Assembly: GCF_000332195.1 (NCBI RefSeq)
Contig: NZ_KB235919.1
Coordinates: forward strand, 455,427 to 519,426
Direction: 5' to 3'
From: Pleurocapsa sp. PCC 7319
GTDB lineage: Bacteria > Cyanobacteriota > Cyanobacteriia > Cyanobacteriales > Xenococcaceae
DNA length: 64,000 bases
The stretch's first letter is position 1; every line of letters begins with the position of its first letter. Under the pieces are notes generated by a model. The model did not search any database and was not told the DNA's origin. It was given only the letters and a program-made list of their open reading frames with translations. Shown one piece after another: positions 1 to 11,514 of this stretch. The translations under genes were made by a program, and so were the position numbers.

Positions 1-1
1 A

Positions 2-211
2 CTATCATCTATCAAAATACAGCAAGGATTATTTAATTGTACTCATCCTTTAAACTCTCTAGATGTCATGTTTACGAATCAAGTCTTTAGTTATGACGTG
101 ATTAATATGCCACCCGTTAGCTTAATTCGGAATGCTCAAATTCAGGGTCAATATTATCAAGTTGATAATAATCTAAAACTTCCTGTAAATATGCAATATC
201 GTTTCAGTTAA
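2..211 (+). CDS. C-terminal 69 residues of a Cas protein, probably Csc1 (Cas5-like)
   Basis: The window opens inside a reading frame that is open from base 2 to a TAA at 209-211. It ends ...NMQYRFS. It lies directly upstream of cas6 on the same strand with an 87-nt gap. In type I-D loci the usual order is cas10d, csc2, csc1, cas6, cas4, cas1, cas2, so position favours Csc1, the Cas5-like subunit that caps the 5' end of the crRNA in Cascade. The call rests mainly on gene order; the 69 visible residues contain no diagnostic motif that I can name. Another Cas5 or Cas7 subunit is the alternative. Confidence 0.5.
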   Translation, partial: LSSIKIQQGLFNCTHPLNSLDVMFTNQVFSYDVINMPPVSLIRNAQIQGQYYQVDNNLKLPVNMQYRFS

Positions 212-298
212 GAATACTTGAAGATTTCAGCATATTTCTTATTGGAAAATTAGTAAGTTTCTATACCCTGTAACCTATTACCTATTACCTAATTATCT

Positions 299-1174
299 AT
301 GCCCTATAGTCTAGTCTTAAACCTACTCCCTCTAGCTCCCATATCCCCAGGATATTCCCAAGGAAAACATTTACACGCCCTATTCCTTAATATTGTAAGC
401 CACTACGATCGCTCTCTGGGAGACTACTTACACGAACAAAAAACCAACAAAGCCTTTACTATTTCTCCTTTACAGGTCAGAGGTTATAGGTTACTAGGGA
501 CAGGTGACAAAAAGTCCTCCTTTTCTAAAGATGGATTTAGGGGGGATCGAATACAATATCAACACAAAAAACCCATACCCGTAAACACTCCTTGTTGGTG
601 GCGCATATCTTTGTTGGATGAAAGCCTATTCAGGAAATTAACTCAACTATGGTTGAATATCAACCCCGAAAAACCTTGGCATTTAGGGAGTGCAGATTTA
701 AAGATCGCCAGTATTCTTGGTACATCTCAACCCAATCAACCTTGGGCTAATGCTATCCCATACGATCGCCTGTACGAAGAAGCTTCTAGTGCTAATAACA
801 AATTCACTTTCTCCTTTGCCACTCCCACAACTTTTGGTAAAGGAAAATACAATAACTCCTTACCAACTCCAGAAAGTATTTTTAAGAGTCTCCGCAAACG
901 TTGGAATACATACAGCAATATTGAAATCCCAGAAGCAGAATTAGCTTTAGAATCTTTATTTCCCAGTTATTTCAACATTCGCACTGAAGTAATCAGCGAC
1001 TATAGCAAAAGTAAACTAATCGGTTGTGTTGGGGATATTAACTATCAAGCTTTGGGAAATATTGACCCCCAACAAATCAAGTATCTAAACACTTTAGCCG
1101 ATTTTGCCCTCTATTGTGGCATGGGAAAGAAGACCACTATGGGAATGGGAATGGTTAGAAGAATTAATCTTTAA
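299..1174 (+). CDS. cas6: Cas6 CRISPR RNA endoribonuclease
   Basis: This 291-residue protein is the length of a typical Cas6, the metal-independent RNase that cuts pre-crRNA inside each repeat. The C-terminus (about residues 272-291) carries the glycine-rich loop of the RAMP fold, GMGKKTTMGMGM. An N-terminal HLHALFLN stretch near residue 25 could hold the catalytic histidine. Cutting the hairpin-forming repeat of the neighbouring array would leave the usual 8-nt handle ATTGAAAC. The start ATG at 299 follows an AT-rich gap. The stop is 5 nt from the cas4 start, so the two are surely cotranscribed. Confidence 0.95.
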   Translation: MPYSLVLNLLPLAPISPGYSQGKHLHALFLNIVSHYDRSLGDYLHEQKTNKAFTISPLQVRGYRLLGTGDKKSSFSKDGFRGDRIQYQHKKPIPVNTPCWWRISLLDESLFRKLTQLWLNINPEKPWHLGSADLKIASILGTSQPNQPWANAIPYDRLYEEASSANNKFTFSFATPTTFGKGKYNNSLPTPESIFKSLRKRWNTYSNIEIPEAELALESLFPSYFNIRTEVISDYSKSKLIGCVGDINYQALGNIDPQQIKYLNTLADFALYCGMGKKTTMGMGMVRRINL

Positions 1175-1179
1175 ACGTC

Positions 1180-1770
1180 ATGAATAAAGAAGAAAATTAT
1201 GTTCCAATAGCAGCACTTAACCATTACGCTTATTGTCCTCATCGCTGCTGGCGAATGTTTTGTGCGGGGGATTTTATCGATAATCACTACACTATTGAAG
1301 GAACAAGTTTACACGATCGCGTTCATACTCTTAGTCAAGAAAATTATGAAGATACTTGGCAAGTAAGAGCAATCTGGCTCAAATCTGAAAAATATGGACT
1401 TGTTGGTAAGTCAGACTTAATTGAATCTAATTCTGGCGAACTATACCCTATTGAATACAAACGAGGTAAAAGAGACGATTGGGAAAATGATGCTCTCCAA
1501 GTATGCGGTCAAGCTTTATGTTTGGAGGAAATGACAGGGAAAAACATTGGTACTGGATATGTATACTATGCCCATTCCCACCAACGTCAGCCAGTAAACA
1601 TAGATAGAAATTTACGAGAAAAAGCGATCGCCACAATCTCAGATATTCAAGCTATGATGCAAACTGGAAAAATGCCACCTCCAGTTTACAAACCTCGTTG
1701 CAAAGATTGTAGTCTTTACACTCGTTGTCTACCCCAGGCTGTAAACAAAGTAAAGCGATACAAGGAATAA
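1180..1770 (+). CDS. cas4: Cas4 Fe-S exonuclease of CRISPR adaptation
   Basis: This 196-residue Cas4 is a RecB-family nuclease that trims prespacers and helps choose the PAM during spacer acquisition. Four-cysteine ligands for an Fe-S cluster are visible: Cys19 and Cys23 in YCPHRC near the N-terminus, and Cys174, Cys177 and Cys183 in CKDCSLYTRC near the C-terminus. The nuclease core shows GKSDLIE and PIEYKRGKR, the Asp and Glu-x-Lys of the RecB motif, around residues 70-105. It starts 5 nt after cas6 and precedes cas1 by 43 nt, the usual cas4-cas1-cas2 adaptation order. Confidence 0.95.
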   Translation: MNKEENYVPIAALNHYAYCPHRCWRMFCAGDFIDNHYTIEGTSLHDRVHTLSQENYEDTWQVRAIWLKSEKYGLVGKSDLIESNSGELYPIEYKRGKRDDWENDALQVCGQALCLEEMTGKNIGTGYVYYAHSHQRQPVNIDRNLREKAIATISDIQAMMQTGKMPPPVYKPRCKDCSLYTRCLPQAVNKVKRYKE

Positions 1771-1813
1771 AAGTACAATTTTTAGTCAAAAATTATATTA
1801 AGAGCAAGATTTT

Positions 1814-2821
1814 ATGGGAACAGTATATATTACTCAAGAATATGATTCATTTATTGGTAAAACTGATGAAAGACTAATAGTTAAAACTGACAAAAAAAAA
1901 TTACTAGACGTTCCACTAATTAAAATTGATGGCTTAGTAATTCTGGGACAGGCTACAGTTTCCCCTGCGGTTGTTAACGAATTACTAGAGAGAAAAATAC
2001 CTCTGAGTTTTTTAACAGCTACAGGTAGATATAAAGGCTGTTTACAGCCAGAATTAAGCAAAAATATTTTTGTCAGAAAAGCCCAATGGTTGGCTGCGGG
2101 AGAAACAAAGAAAGCTATTCATTTAGTTCGAGGCTTCGTTCGAGGCAAATTAAAAAACTATCGTAATCTACTAATGCGCCGTCGTCGAGAATATCCCGAA
2201 CTAGATTTAGATACAGGAATAACTAAATTAGAACAAGCCATAGAACCAATAGATTTTACCAATAATATAGATTCTTTAAGAGGATTAGAAGGTACAGGAA
2301 GTGCAGCTTATTTTGGCAGTTTTAATCAACTCTTGAGAAATCCTAATTTTGAATTCAAGTCTCGCGTTCGTCGCCCACCCATCGATCCAATAAACTCTTT
2401 ACTGAGTTTAGGTTATTCATTACTACGTCACGATGTTCAAAGTGCAGTAAACATAGTTGGTTTCGATCCTTATTTGGGCTATCTTCATTATCAAAGATAT
2501 GGTAGACCATCATTAGCTTTGGATTTAATGGAAGAATTTCGCCCTTTAGTAGTTGATACAACAGTTTTGAATGCTATCAATCAAGAAAAGCTAACTCCTA
2601 ATGACTTTACTTGCGAACCTTTAAGTCATGCCGTTTCTTTAACTAAAGAAGGATTGAAAATATTTCTCCGTTTATACGAACAAAAAAAACAATCCTTATT
2701 TAAACATCTTGTTCTCAAACGTCGATGTACTTATCAGGAAGCTTTTGAAATTCAATCTAGGCTTATGGCTAAATATCTAATGGCAGAAACAGATAAGTAC
2801 CCTCCACTAATATTAAAGTAA
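1814..2821 (+). CDS. cas1: Cas1 spacer integrase
   Basis: This 335-residue Cas1 is full length. With Cas2 it forms the integrase that inserts new spacers at the leader end of the array. The metal-binding residues are present: Glu159 in LRGLEGTGSAAYFG, His225 in GYLHYQRYGRPSLALD and Glu240 in LMEEFRP. The N-terminal beta domain (residues 1-75) and the helical catalytic domain are both complete. The stop is 3 nt before the cas2 start. I see no defect, so adaptation may still work unless the interference genes upstream of the window are damaged. Confidence 0.96.
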   Translation: MGTVYITQEYDSFIGKTDERLIVKTDKKKLLDVPLIKIDGLVILGQATVSPAVVNELLERKIPLSFLTATGRYKGCLQPELSKNIFVRKAQWLAAGETKKAIHLVRGFVRGKLKNYRNLLMRRRREYPELDLDTGITKLEQAIEPIDFTNNIDSLRGLEGTGSAAYFGSFNQLLRNPNFEFKSRVRRPPIDPINSLLSLGYSLLRHDVQSAVNIVGFDPYLGYLHYQRYGRPSLALDLMEEFRPLVVDTTVLNAINQEKLTPNDFTCEPLSHAVSLTKEGLKIFLRLYEQKKQSLFKHLVLKRRCTYQEAFEIQSRLMAKYLMAETDKYPPLILK

Positions 2822-2824
2822 TTT

Positions 2825-3097
2825 ATGTTTGTAATAGTTAGCTACGATATATCTGAAGATAAGCGACGTACCAAAATTCATGACATCCTATCTTCTTATG
2901 GTCAATGGATGCAATATAGTTTGTTTGAGTGTGATTTAACTAAAACTGAATATGCTAAATTGCGATCGCGTCTCAATAAAATAATTAACTCCGATACCGA
3001 TAGTATTCGTTTTTACTTTCTCTGTAGTTGTTGCCAAAATAAAATAGAGCGTATTAGTGGCGAAGCTGTTCGAGATAATACTATTTTCTTTGCTTAG
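2825..3097 (+). CDS. cas2: Cas2 adaptation protein
   Basis: This 90-residue Cas2 is of normal length. It starts with MFVIVSYDISEDKRR, which contains the conserved Asp8 after the first beta strand of the ferredoxin-like fold. It bridges two Cas1 dimers in the spacer integration complex. It is the last gene of the operon; the CRISPR leader begins right after its stop. The gap to cas1 is only 3 nt, which suggests translational coupling. Confidence 0.95.
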   Translation: MFVIVSYDISEDKRRTKIHDILSSYGQWMQYSLFECDLTKTEYAKLRSRLNKIINSDTDSIRFYFLCSCCQNKIERISGEAVRDNTIFFA

Positions 3098-3334
3098 TAA
3101 AATATTTGCGCGAAAGGATAGGTGTAGAAAATGACAAGATACAAAAAATACTGGAAATTCATACTAAGTAAGGTTTTGAGTATAATCAAGCCAACTTGTA
3201 CACCGCGCACTTTACGGAGTATGGCTTTCAGCGATTCCCCCTCTATTTATCTATTTTTTTTGTGCTATTATCAACTCAGTACCGCGCCAATAAACTTTAA
3301 AAACCAAATATATCAGAGGTTTTGAAGTCTTGCG
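3098..3334 (+). promoter_or_regulatory. CRISPR leader
   Basis: This 237-bp stretch lies between the cas2 stop and the first repeat. It is AT-rich with a T-rich tract near 3246-3260. It should hold the array promoter and the Cas1-Cas2 integration signal next to repeat 1. A 64-codon frame inside it (3131-3325) has no family resemblance and is treated as chance. Confidence 0.75.
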
Positions 3335-6300
3335 GTTTAAACTACAATTAATTCCTATGAGGAATTGAAACGTTACACTTTTATGCTTTGCGACGTTGCT
3401 ATCAACCTGTTTAAACTACAATTAATTCCTATGAGGAATTGAAACCTGTTGAAAATCTTCAATATCTTCTGGTTCATTGTTTAAACTACAATTAATTCCT
3501 ATGAGGAATTGAAACGAAGGGCAATAACTTTCCCCAGCACAATGGAAATCTTTGTTTAAACTACAATTAATTCCTATGAGGAATTGAAACAGCACCAAGG
3601 CGAATTTTTGTAATTTTAATGGGAGTTTAAACTACAATTAATTCCTATGAGGAATTGAAACGCTAATAAGCTCGACGCTACTAACATAATCTCAACTGTT
3701 TAAACTACAATTAATTCCTATGAGGAATTGAAACTTCAATTCCTTCATGATCAACAAAACTCTCGGCTTAAGTTTAAACTACAATTAATTCCTATGAGGA
3801 ATTGAAACTGAATTAGTTGTAATCGATTAACAAATAACTTAAGTGTTTAAACTACAATTAATTCCTATGAGGAATTGAAACGCTTCTGACCAATTGGCAC
3901 AAATTAAGTCAATAATTGTTTAAACTACAATTAATTCCTATGAGGAATTGAAACAAACGCTCTAAAAAGCCAAAATGCGCCGACTGTCCCCGTTTAAACT
4001 ACAATTAATTCCTATGAGGAATTGAAACATAGACCAGGGCAACTTGGCAGGAACTGATATTGAAGGTTTAAACTACAATTAATTCCTATGAGGAATTGAA
4101 ACCCCCAGCACCACGGCAGCGGCGCACCATAGTTCGATTGTTTAAACTACAATTAATTCCTATGAGGAATTGAAACCCTTGATATCATTTGAAAGCAGAA
4201 TACCATTGTGTAAAGTGTTTAAACTACAATTAATTCCTATGAGGAATTGAAACGTAAACTCTGACCATCTTCCCGCTATGTCTAGAGTTTAAACTACAAT
4301 TAATTCCTATGAGGAATTGAAACGCGTGTTGTAATTTTGAAATATTTCTATGTGTAATCACGGATTGTAAAGTTTAAACTACAATTAATTCCTATGAGGA
4401 ATTGAAACATTTGTCCAAATTGATCGTTCCTCGATACGTAGTCTCCAGGTTTAAACTACAATTAATTCCTATGAGGAATTGAAACTCATTAAGTCGAAGG
4501 GGCTGGATAAGCATTTGAGAGTTTAAACTACAATTAATTCCTATGAGGAATTGAAACTCAGACAGATGCTTTGAAAGAGTTGCAACAACAGTTTAAACTA
4601 CAATTAATTCCTATGAGGAATTGAAACGTTTCGCTGGCATCGATGGATTCGGGATCGCCGCGATCGGTTTAAACTACAATTAATTCCTATGAGGAATTGA
4701 AACACATTTCGCGGGGAATACTGGGTAGACAAGGATTGTTTAAACTACAATTAATTCCTATGAGGAATTGAAACCTATCTGGGAATACTGATCCACCAAA
4801 TTAGATATATCACCGTTTAAACTACAATTAATTCCTATGAGGAATTGAAACAAGGAAGATTGATTTACCTCGCAGCTACCAGGTTTAAACTACAATTAAT
4901 TCCTATGAGGAATTGAAACATAGTTAGGTGTAATTATTGGAATAACTGTAAAAGGTTTAAACTACAATTAATTCCTATGAGGAATTGAAACACTTTGCCA
5001 TCTGCCCTCTGCCTACATGCGGCGAACGTTTAAACTACAATTAATTCCTATGAGGAATTGAAACAGGGGAAGATAGGCTTAACCCTTATGACTTGGCGAC
5101 GTGTTTAAACTACAATTAATTCCTATGAGGAATTGAAACAAGCTTTTCTAGATCAGGAAATTACATTTGAAGAGTTTAAACTACAATTAATTCCTATGAG
5201 GAATTGAAACACGGAAATGATGGTATTTCCATCGCAAGTTTCCCGTTTAAACTACAATTAATTCCTATGAGGAATTGAAACAGATCAACTAACAGCCAAT
5301 TTAGATTTATATCGTGGCGAGTTTAAACTACAATTAATTCCTATGAGGAATTGAAACATAAATTTAATTTGTTTATCAGAGAGCTAATAGAGTTTAAACT
5401 ACAATTAATTCCTATGAGGAATTGAAACTGTTTAATTTACTTTGTGCGCGACCTTATAAGTGCCGCGTTTAAACTACAATTAATTCCTATGAGGAATTGA
5501 AACGAAATGATGATTGACTTTACGGGAACGTATTTTTCCAATGTTTAAACTACAATTAATTCCTATGAGGAATTGAAACTCTTGGATCGATATCGCTCAC
5601 AATTACGAAGAGTGTTTAAACTACAATTAATTCCTATGAGGAATTGAAACCTCTGCACCTTCAACTTTGTATTTAATCCCTAAAGTTTAAACTACAATTA
5701 ATTCCTATGAGGAATTGAAACGCTCATGCCTACTGGCTCTAAAGCTGCCCCTACTGTTTAAACTACAATTAATTCCTATGAGGAATTGAAACAATCCGCT
5801 GCTGCTTTTGTGATGAAGTTGATAAATATCGTTTAAACTACAATTAATTCCTATGAGGAATTGAAACCCGCTTGAAGCTATTGCCGCCCGCTTAAAGAAA
5901 CTGTTTAAACTACAATTAATTCCTATGAGGAATTGAAACAAATCTAATCGTGTAATTATCAATTGAGTACCTAGTTTAAACTACAATTAATTCCTATGAG
6001 GAATTGAAACAATCTTATCTTTTAGATCTTGCAACTCGGCTTTTGGTTTAAACTACAATTAATTCCTATGAGGAATTGAAACAAAGAAACAGAAGTGCTT
6101 ACTTCTGGTTTGAAAAAGGGTTTAAACTACAATTAATTCCTATGAGGAATTGAAACCTTTGATCAATTGGACAAGGCGGATCAATTTCATACGGCATGTT
6201 TAAACTACAATTAATTCCTATGAGGAATTGAAACATCTTGGCAGGGGAGAAAAATTTGAATCTTTCGAGTTTAAACTACAATTAATTCCTATGAGGAATT

Positions 6301-8401
6301 GAAACTAGCCTGCTGCGCCTCATCTTTAAAGTTTTCGATGTTTAAACTACAATTAATTCCTATGAGGAATTGAAACCCTACACTTTCTTTGGTGTAGACG
6401 AAAAAATTCATGTTTAAACTACAATTAATTCCTATGAGGAATTGAAACATAACCCTTATGGTGACTTTACCATTAGCCATGTTTAAACTACAATTAATTC
6501 CTATGAGGAATTGAAACATGCACTGAGAGCTATTCAACCGCCTACCTCTACAGTTTAAACTACAATTAATTCCTATGAGGAATTGAAACGGAATGTAGTT
6601 GGTCGGAGAATAGCAGCGTCGGGTTTAAACTACAATTAATTCCTATGAGGAATTGAAACAGATTTCTCCAATAACTACCAGAAGAGAGCAAAAAGTTTAA
6701 ACTACAATTAATTCCTATGAGGAATTGAAACCCTCAAAAGCGGCTCAAAATCTGGGATTCATCACACGTTTAAACTACAATTAATTCCTATGAGGAATTG
6801 AAACAAAAGAAGCTCGATTAGAGACAGAAAGATTATTATCTGGTTTAAACTACAATTAATTCCTATGAGGAATTGAAACTTACGCCTATTATTTATCCAT
6901 GCGAACCTACAAAGTTTAAACTACAATTAATTCCTATGAGGAATTGAAACTTTTTCCTCCTTGGTGTACTTTTGATACCCTACAAATGTTTAAACTACAA
7001 TTAATTCCTATGAGGAATTGAAACAAACATGAATTTGTGACTCCAAGGCATTGGGGGATAAGGTTTAAACTACAATTAATTCCTATGAGGAATTGAAACT
7101 TGCATATCCTACTTTCATCGGGGGCTTCGCAAGGAGTTTAAACTACAATTAATTCCTATGAGGAATTGAAACTCTAACCTTAAACATTTGTCTTTATGGT
7201 TATAAACGTTTAAACTACAATTAATTCCTATGAGGAATTGAAACAGAAGCGACGAGAAGATTTCTTCAAAAAGTCCAGTTTAAACTACAATTAATTCCTA
7301 TGAGGAATTGAAACAAGCTGAAAGTAGTACCCTTCTTTTTTATCAACAAAGGGTTTAAACTACAATTAATTCCTATGAGGAATTGAAACAAAGACGATTG
7401 TGATTAATGGTTTACAACCGCCAATGTTTAAACTACAATTAATTCCTATGAGGAATTGAAACAATGCTGGCTCTACAGCTTTTACACCCTTACCCTTAAG
7501 TTTAAACTACAATTAATTCCTATGAGGAATTGAAACGGTATTAACGAGGGAAAACCCAATTGGTTTTTCGCGTTTAAACTACAATTAATTCCTATGAGGA
7601 ATTGAAACAGAGAGTTAATAGAAATAGGTGAAGAAAGGTGTGATTGTTTAAACTACAATTAATTCCTATGAGGAATTGAAACGAGGAGGTGAGCGGCGAA
7701 GCACTTGAGATAAGACAAAAGTTTAAACTACAATTAATTCCTATGAGGAATTGAAACCCCTCTTTAGGATCTTCAAGTAAGCTGGCAGGAAGGTTTAAAC
7801 TACAATTAATTCCTATGAGGAATTGAAACTCACCTGTATAAGCGTAAATCCTGATCGTGGCATCTTGTTTAAACTACAATTAATTCCTATGAGGAATTGA
7901 AACAAAGAGACAAGTAAGTAAAACACTAACAATAATTAAAGTTTAAACTACAATTAATTCCTATGAGGAATTGAAACGATAGGACAGGTCATCATCCCCT
8001 AGCACTCATCATGACTCCATGTTTAAACTACAATTAATTCCTATGAGGAATTGAAACATGCCACACATGGACTAGAGGCGGCTTTTAACCTAGCGTTTAA
8101 ACTACAATTAATTCCTATGAGGAATTGAAACAAACACATGCCGTTTCGATACAGTGTAGTAATTGTTTAAACTACAATTAATTCCTATGAGGAATTGAAA
8201 CCAAACAAATGTTGAATATCTAGCCATATCCCAAGGTTTAAACTACAATTAATTCCTATGAGGAATTGAAACACAAGTGCTGTTAGTTCATGAGAAACAA
8301 GACATAACCGTTTAAACTACAATTAATTCCTATGAGGAATTGAAACATCAATCGAAAAGGTTGCTGAATATTTAGCTAAAGTGTTTAAACTACAATTAAT
8401 T
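3335..8401 (+). CRISPR. CRISPR array: 69 full 37-nt repeats and a truncated 70th
   Basis: Repeats begin GTTTAAACTACAATTAATTC and end TGAGGAATTGAAAC, 37 nt in all. I counted starts from 3335, 3409, 3479, 3554 to 8236 and 8310, giving 69 complete copies. A 70th at 8383 stops after 19 nt at 8401. Spacers are roughly 31-48 nt (the first is 37 nt). The inner part AATTCC-TATGA-GGAATT can fold into a 6-bp stem that Cas6 could recognise. No sequence variation was noticed among the complete repeats, even at the distal end, where degenerate repeats are usual. The native trailer end therefore seems to be missing. Confidence 0.98.
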
Positions 8402-8403
8402 AA

Positions 8404-9859
8404 AAGCGTAACAAATTTGCATGAAATGAGAATTTTACGATATGCTCGTTATCAGTGTTAGAAATAAAGAGCGACCATGGAATTTGAACTGAGAATAGTA
8501 GTAGAAAAGGTTGCCATCAGTACTCAAGAAGTTGTTGAGCGCAATACCCTCAAAACCTACGATATCGAAGCACCTCAATCTATTCTAGAACTCGGATTGC
8601 GACATGCAGAACAGATTTCATTATTGTCTAAGGTTCAAAACTCGATTCTGGCAGAACAATGCAAACTAATCCGAAAAGACCACAAGACTTGTCCTAATTG
8701 TGGTGGAAAGTTGGGGCGTAATGGCACGACTAAATCGAAATTTCACGCCGTGTTCAGCGATCATCAACTAACCATCCAAAAACATCGCTGTCAAAACCCA
8801 GATTGTCGTTGGCAACAATCTTCCACCACTAATGCTGTGTTTGGCAGTAATATTCATCCCGATTTAGCCAAGCTACAATGCGAGCAAGGAGCCAATTTCA
8901 GCTACCGTCAAGCACAAGAAAATCTGGAGAAGATTAACACCTGCCATCGCAGCATTAATAATCATACTCAAATTAGTCGTCTGAGCGCACAAGTAGGAGA
9001 AATGCTCTGCCAACAAAATTTAATGACTCCTCAATCGGAAGAATGTGCCGAGCCAGTAGAATCAATAATTTTACAAGTTGATGGGGGACATATTCCCATT
9101 AAAGAGAAACAGAAAAGAAGCTTTGAGGCTTTGTTTGCAGTTGCTTATCGTCCCGAAAATCTGCAACCAATAGATAACAATCATCGAACCATAGTAGATA
9201 AATCTTGTGCCATCTCAGCTAGAGAAGATAATCTCGAAACGATGAAAACTTATGTTTTAAATACGGCACTCAAACAAGGACTTAATAGCAACACCATCGT
9301 CACTGCATTAGCCGATGGAGCACAGAATTGCTGGTCGGTGATTCAAGCTCTCCAACCACATTGTAAGCACATCGAAGCGATTTTGGATTGGTTTCATATT
9401 GGTAAAAAATTTCAGCCCTTACTGAATTCATTAGCAGAAAACGAGCGAGAATCATTAGAGAATGCGAAATGGAAATTGTGGCATGGTCAAGCAACAGAAG
9501 CTCTAGAAAAACTTACAATATTGAGAAACCAGATTAAAGACCAGAAACAAAAAAGTAAACTCAAAGCCTTACAAGACTATCTCCAAGGCAATCAAAAATA
9601 TCTCATCAACTATGAGCAACGGCAACAATCAAATCAAACATTTACTTCTCAAGTGGCAGAATCCCATATCGATAGTGTAATTAATGCCCGTCATAAAAGA
9701 GATGGCAAAATGCAGTGGAGTCGAGAAGGGGCGCATAATGTACTTCAAATTAGAGCAGCAATGGTTTCTCAAGAATGGCAAAATAATTGGCACAAAGCAG
9801 TTCTTCCAGCTTTAGGAGTAGTAGCATAAAACAACTATTCATGCAATTTTGTTACGCTT
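8404..9859 (+). mobile_element. ISKra4-family insertion sequence at the cut end of the CRISPR array
   Basis: The 22-bp ends match at 21 of 22 positions in inverted orientation. The left end (8404-8425) begins AAGCGTAACAAATTTGCATG and the right end (9838-9859) is its near-perfect complement. The element is about 1456 bp with one transposase gene. The left flank is CRISPR repeat 70, but the right flank does not continue that repeat. No target duplication is visible. The distal array was therefore lost with or after insertion. Confidence 0.88.
8477..9829 (+). CDS. ISKra4-family transposase
   Basis: This 450-residue protein appears intact. Near residue 72 is a zinc-ribbon-like CPNCGGKLGRNG, followed by CQNPDCRW about 30 residues later, as in ISKra4-type transposases from cyanobacteria. 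Further on, LQVDGGHIP (near residue 200) and LDWFHIGKKF (near residue 310) fit a DDE catalytic core. Downstream, ESHIDSVINARHKRDGKMQW could carry the last acidic residue. The gene fills the element between its inverted repeats. The ATG at 8477 follows a weak upstream purine run. Family assignment is from remembered protein features. Confidence 0.85.
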   Translation: MEFELRIVVEKVAISTQEVVERNTLKTYDIEAPQSILELGLRHAEQISLLSKVQNSILAEQCKLIRKDHKTCPNCGGKLGRNGTTKSKFHAVFSDHQLTIQKHRCQNPDCRWQQSSTTNAVFGSNIHPDLAKLQCEQGANFSYRQAQENLEKINTCHRSINNHTQISRLSAQVGEMLCQQNLMTPQSEECAEPVESIILQVDGGHIPIKEKQKRSFEALFAVAYRPENLQPIDNNHRTIVDKSCAISAREDNLETMKTYVLNTALKQGLNSNTIVTALADGAQNCWSVIQALQPHCKHIEAILDWFHIGKKFQPLLNSLAENERESLENAKWKLWHGQATEALEKLTILRNQIKDQKQKSKLKALQDYLQGNQKYLINYEQRQQSNQTFTSQVAESHIDSVINARHKRDGKMQWSREGAHNVLQIRAAMVSQEWQNNWHKAVLPALGVVA

Positions 9860-10106
9860 CCTCAAAATTAAGTCCATATTTGTCAAGGTTAGGAACTCAA
9901 AAGATTTTGTGATATTTACTAGCGTTTGATTGAAAGCAAAAAGCGATCGCAGTTCTTTGGTCGGAATAGAGCGATCGCTAAGTACACATTAGTTTCATAA
10001 AAGGAAACCAAATGAATATCTATATTTTAAGATGTGTAGTGAAAAACTGCACTAGCCAATCATCACAGCAGCAAGGAATTCGTCTAAATAAAGATGGAGG
10101 TGTCGC
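9860..10106. other. Intergenic region with two HIP1 sites
   Basis: This 247-bp gap lies between the ISKra4 right end and the VapE-type gene. Two GCGATCGC octamers occur near 9942 and 9971. A GGAGGTG ribosome site stands just before the ATG at 10107. No CRISPR repeat remains here and I see no gene. Confidence 0.7.
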
Positions 10107-11514
10107 ATGAGTAATACATTTGCACCAAACATTAATTCTAAGCACGCTTCTGAATGGGTTCCTGGGAGTGGGGTTTCAGAGTCAATTACCAAGCTGAATT
10201 CCAAGAGTATTAGCGAGAAAAAAGAAATTGCCAAGTTACTGAACTGGAGTAATTATCTGGGGAGTCCAGGGTGGTACGTAAAAGGGGTAGATTTAGAAAC
10301 GGGACAACTAAGAGAATTTGGACAATTCAAGCCAAATAAAGCAATCCAGTTTCCAGATAGCGAGAAACCAGTAAAGTATTTTACGTTTCCTAAAGGACGG
10401 GAAAATGAAGTAATTCTGTTGATTCCCGACAAAACGGCATGGTCAAAGATAGCGAAAAGATATAATGTGCCAATTCTGCCAGAAGATATCGACGAATCAA
10501 GACTGGACAAAGGGTTTTGGAAATGGATACATAATAACCCTCAAATACCCATCGAAGTAACAGAGGGAGCGAAGAAAGCGGCTTGTTTGTTGGCGAATGG
10601 ATTGGTGGGCTTATGTTTAACAGGGGTATGGAACGGGAAGGTTAAGCGCTCGCTAAAGGCGATACCGACTCTAGCGCCATTTTTGGCTAACGGTAGGGGA
10701 ATTCATCTACTGTTTGATTCGGATGTGGCAGTTAAGCCTAAAGTACAAGAAGCACTCAAAACAATTGGATATCTAGCCCAAAGAGCAGGATGTATAGTTG
10801 GGGTTGGCAGTTGGGAGTACACCGAAGCCACGAAAGGACTAGACGATTTGGTAGTAAATCAAGGAGTCGAAGCCTTGGAAGAAGTAATCGAAAACATCCA
10901 GCCATATAAAGAATGGCTAAAATCTATCTCGCCACAAAAAAACGCTTCAAAAATGCAGTCAAGAAATACAGCGACCGCAGCCCTGCTAGATTACGTAAGG
11001 GATAAATATAGCGATTGCCCAAAGGGCAGTGGCAGAGCCAATCGCCTACGTCTAAATGAACTAGAAATGCAGATTGAATTAGATGGGAAGCAGTTTAATT
11101 TAGAGCGATTTTATTTGCATTTGGCAGAATACGATCGCCTGGAAGTGAACAAAAATAAAGCGATCGATGTGTGTACGAAAGTAGCAGAAGAAAACGCCTA
11201 TAATCCAGTAGCAGAGTATCTAGAGCAAGTTGTCCGAAATAGTGAACTTGCGGATATCAATTCATTATCAAGTACCTTTTTTGGGACATCAGATCCTATA
11301 TATGATATTTTCCTGAAGAAGACTTTAATAGCAGCAGTAGCGAGAGTTTATCAACCAGGGTGCAAGCATGACAATACACTAGTGCTTCAGGGAGAACAGG
11401 GGATTGGTAAATCAACATTCTTTGATATCTTGGCAGGAGAATGGTTTGGGGATTCGATGAGATCAGGAAAAGATAAAGATGATTTGTTAATTCTGCATAA
11501 GTCTTGGATTCAGG

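Noticed and set aside
3131..3325. 64-codon ORF in the CRISPR leader
   Set aside because: No family likeness, unusual composition, and the location is expected to be the leader.
5705..6537. Minus-strand ORFs in the CRISPR array with the repeated peptide FQFLIGINCSLN
   Set aside because: The repeat is a translation of the CRISPR repeat; the frames are array artefacts.
9860..9890. Remaining half of CRISPR repeat 70 to the right of the ISKra4 element
   Set aside because: The sequence CCTCAAAATTAAG does not match the rest of the repeat beyond the first bases.
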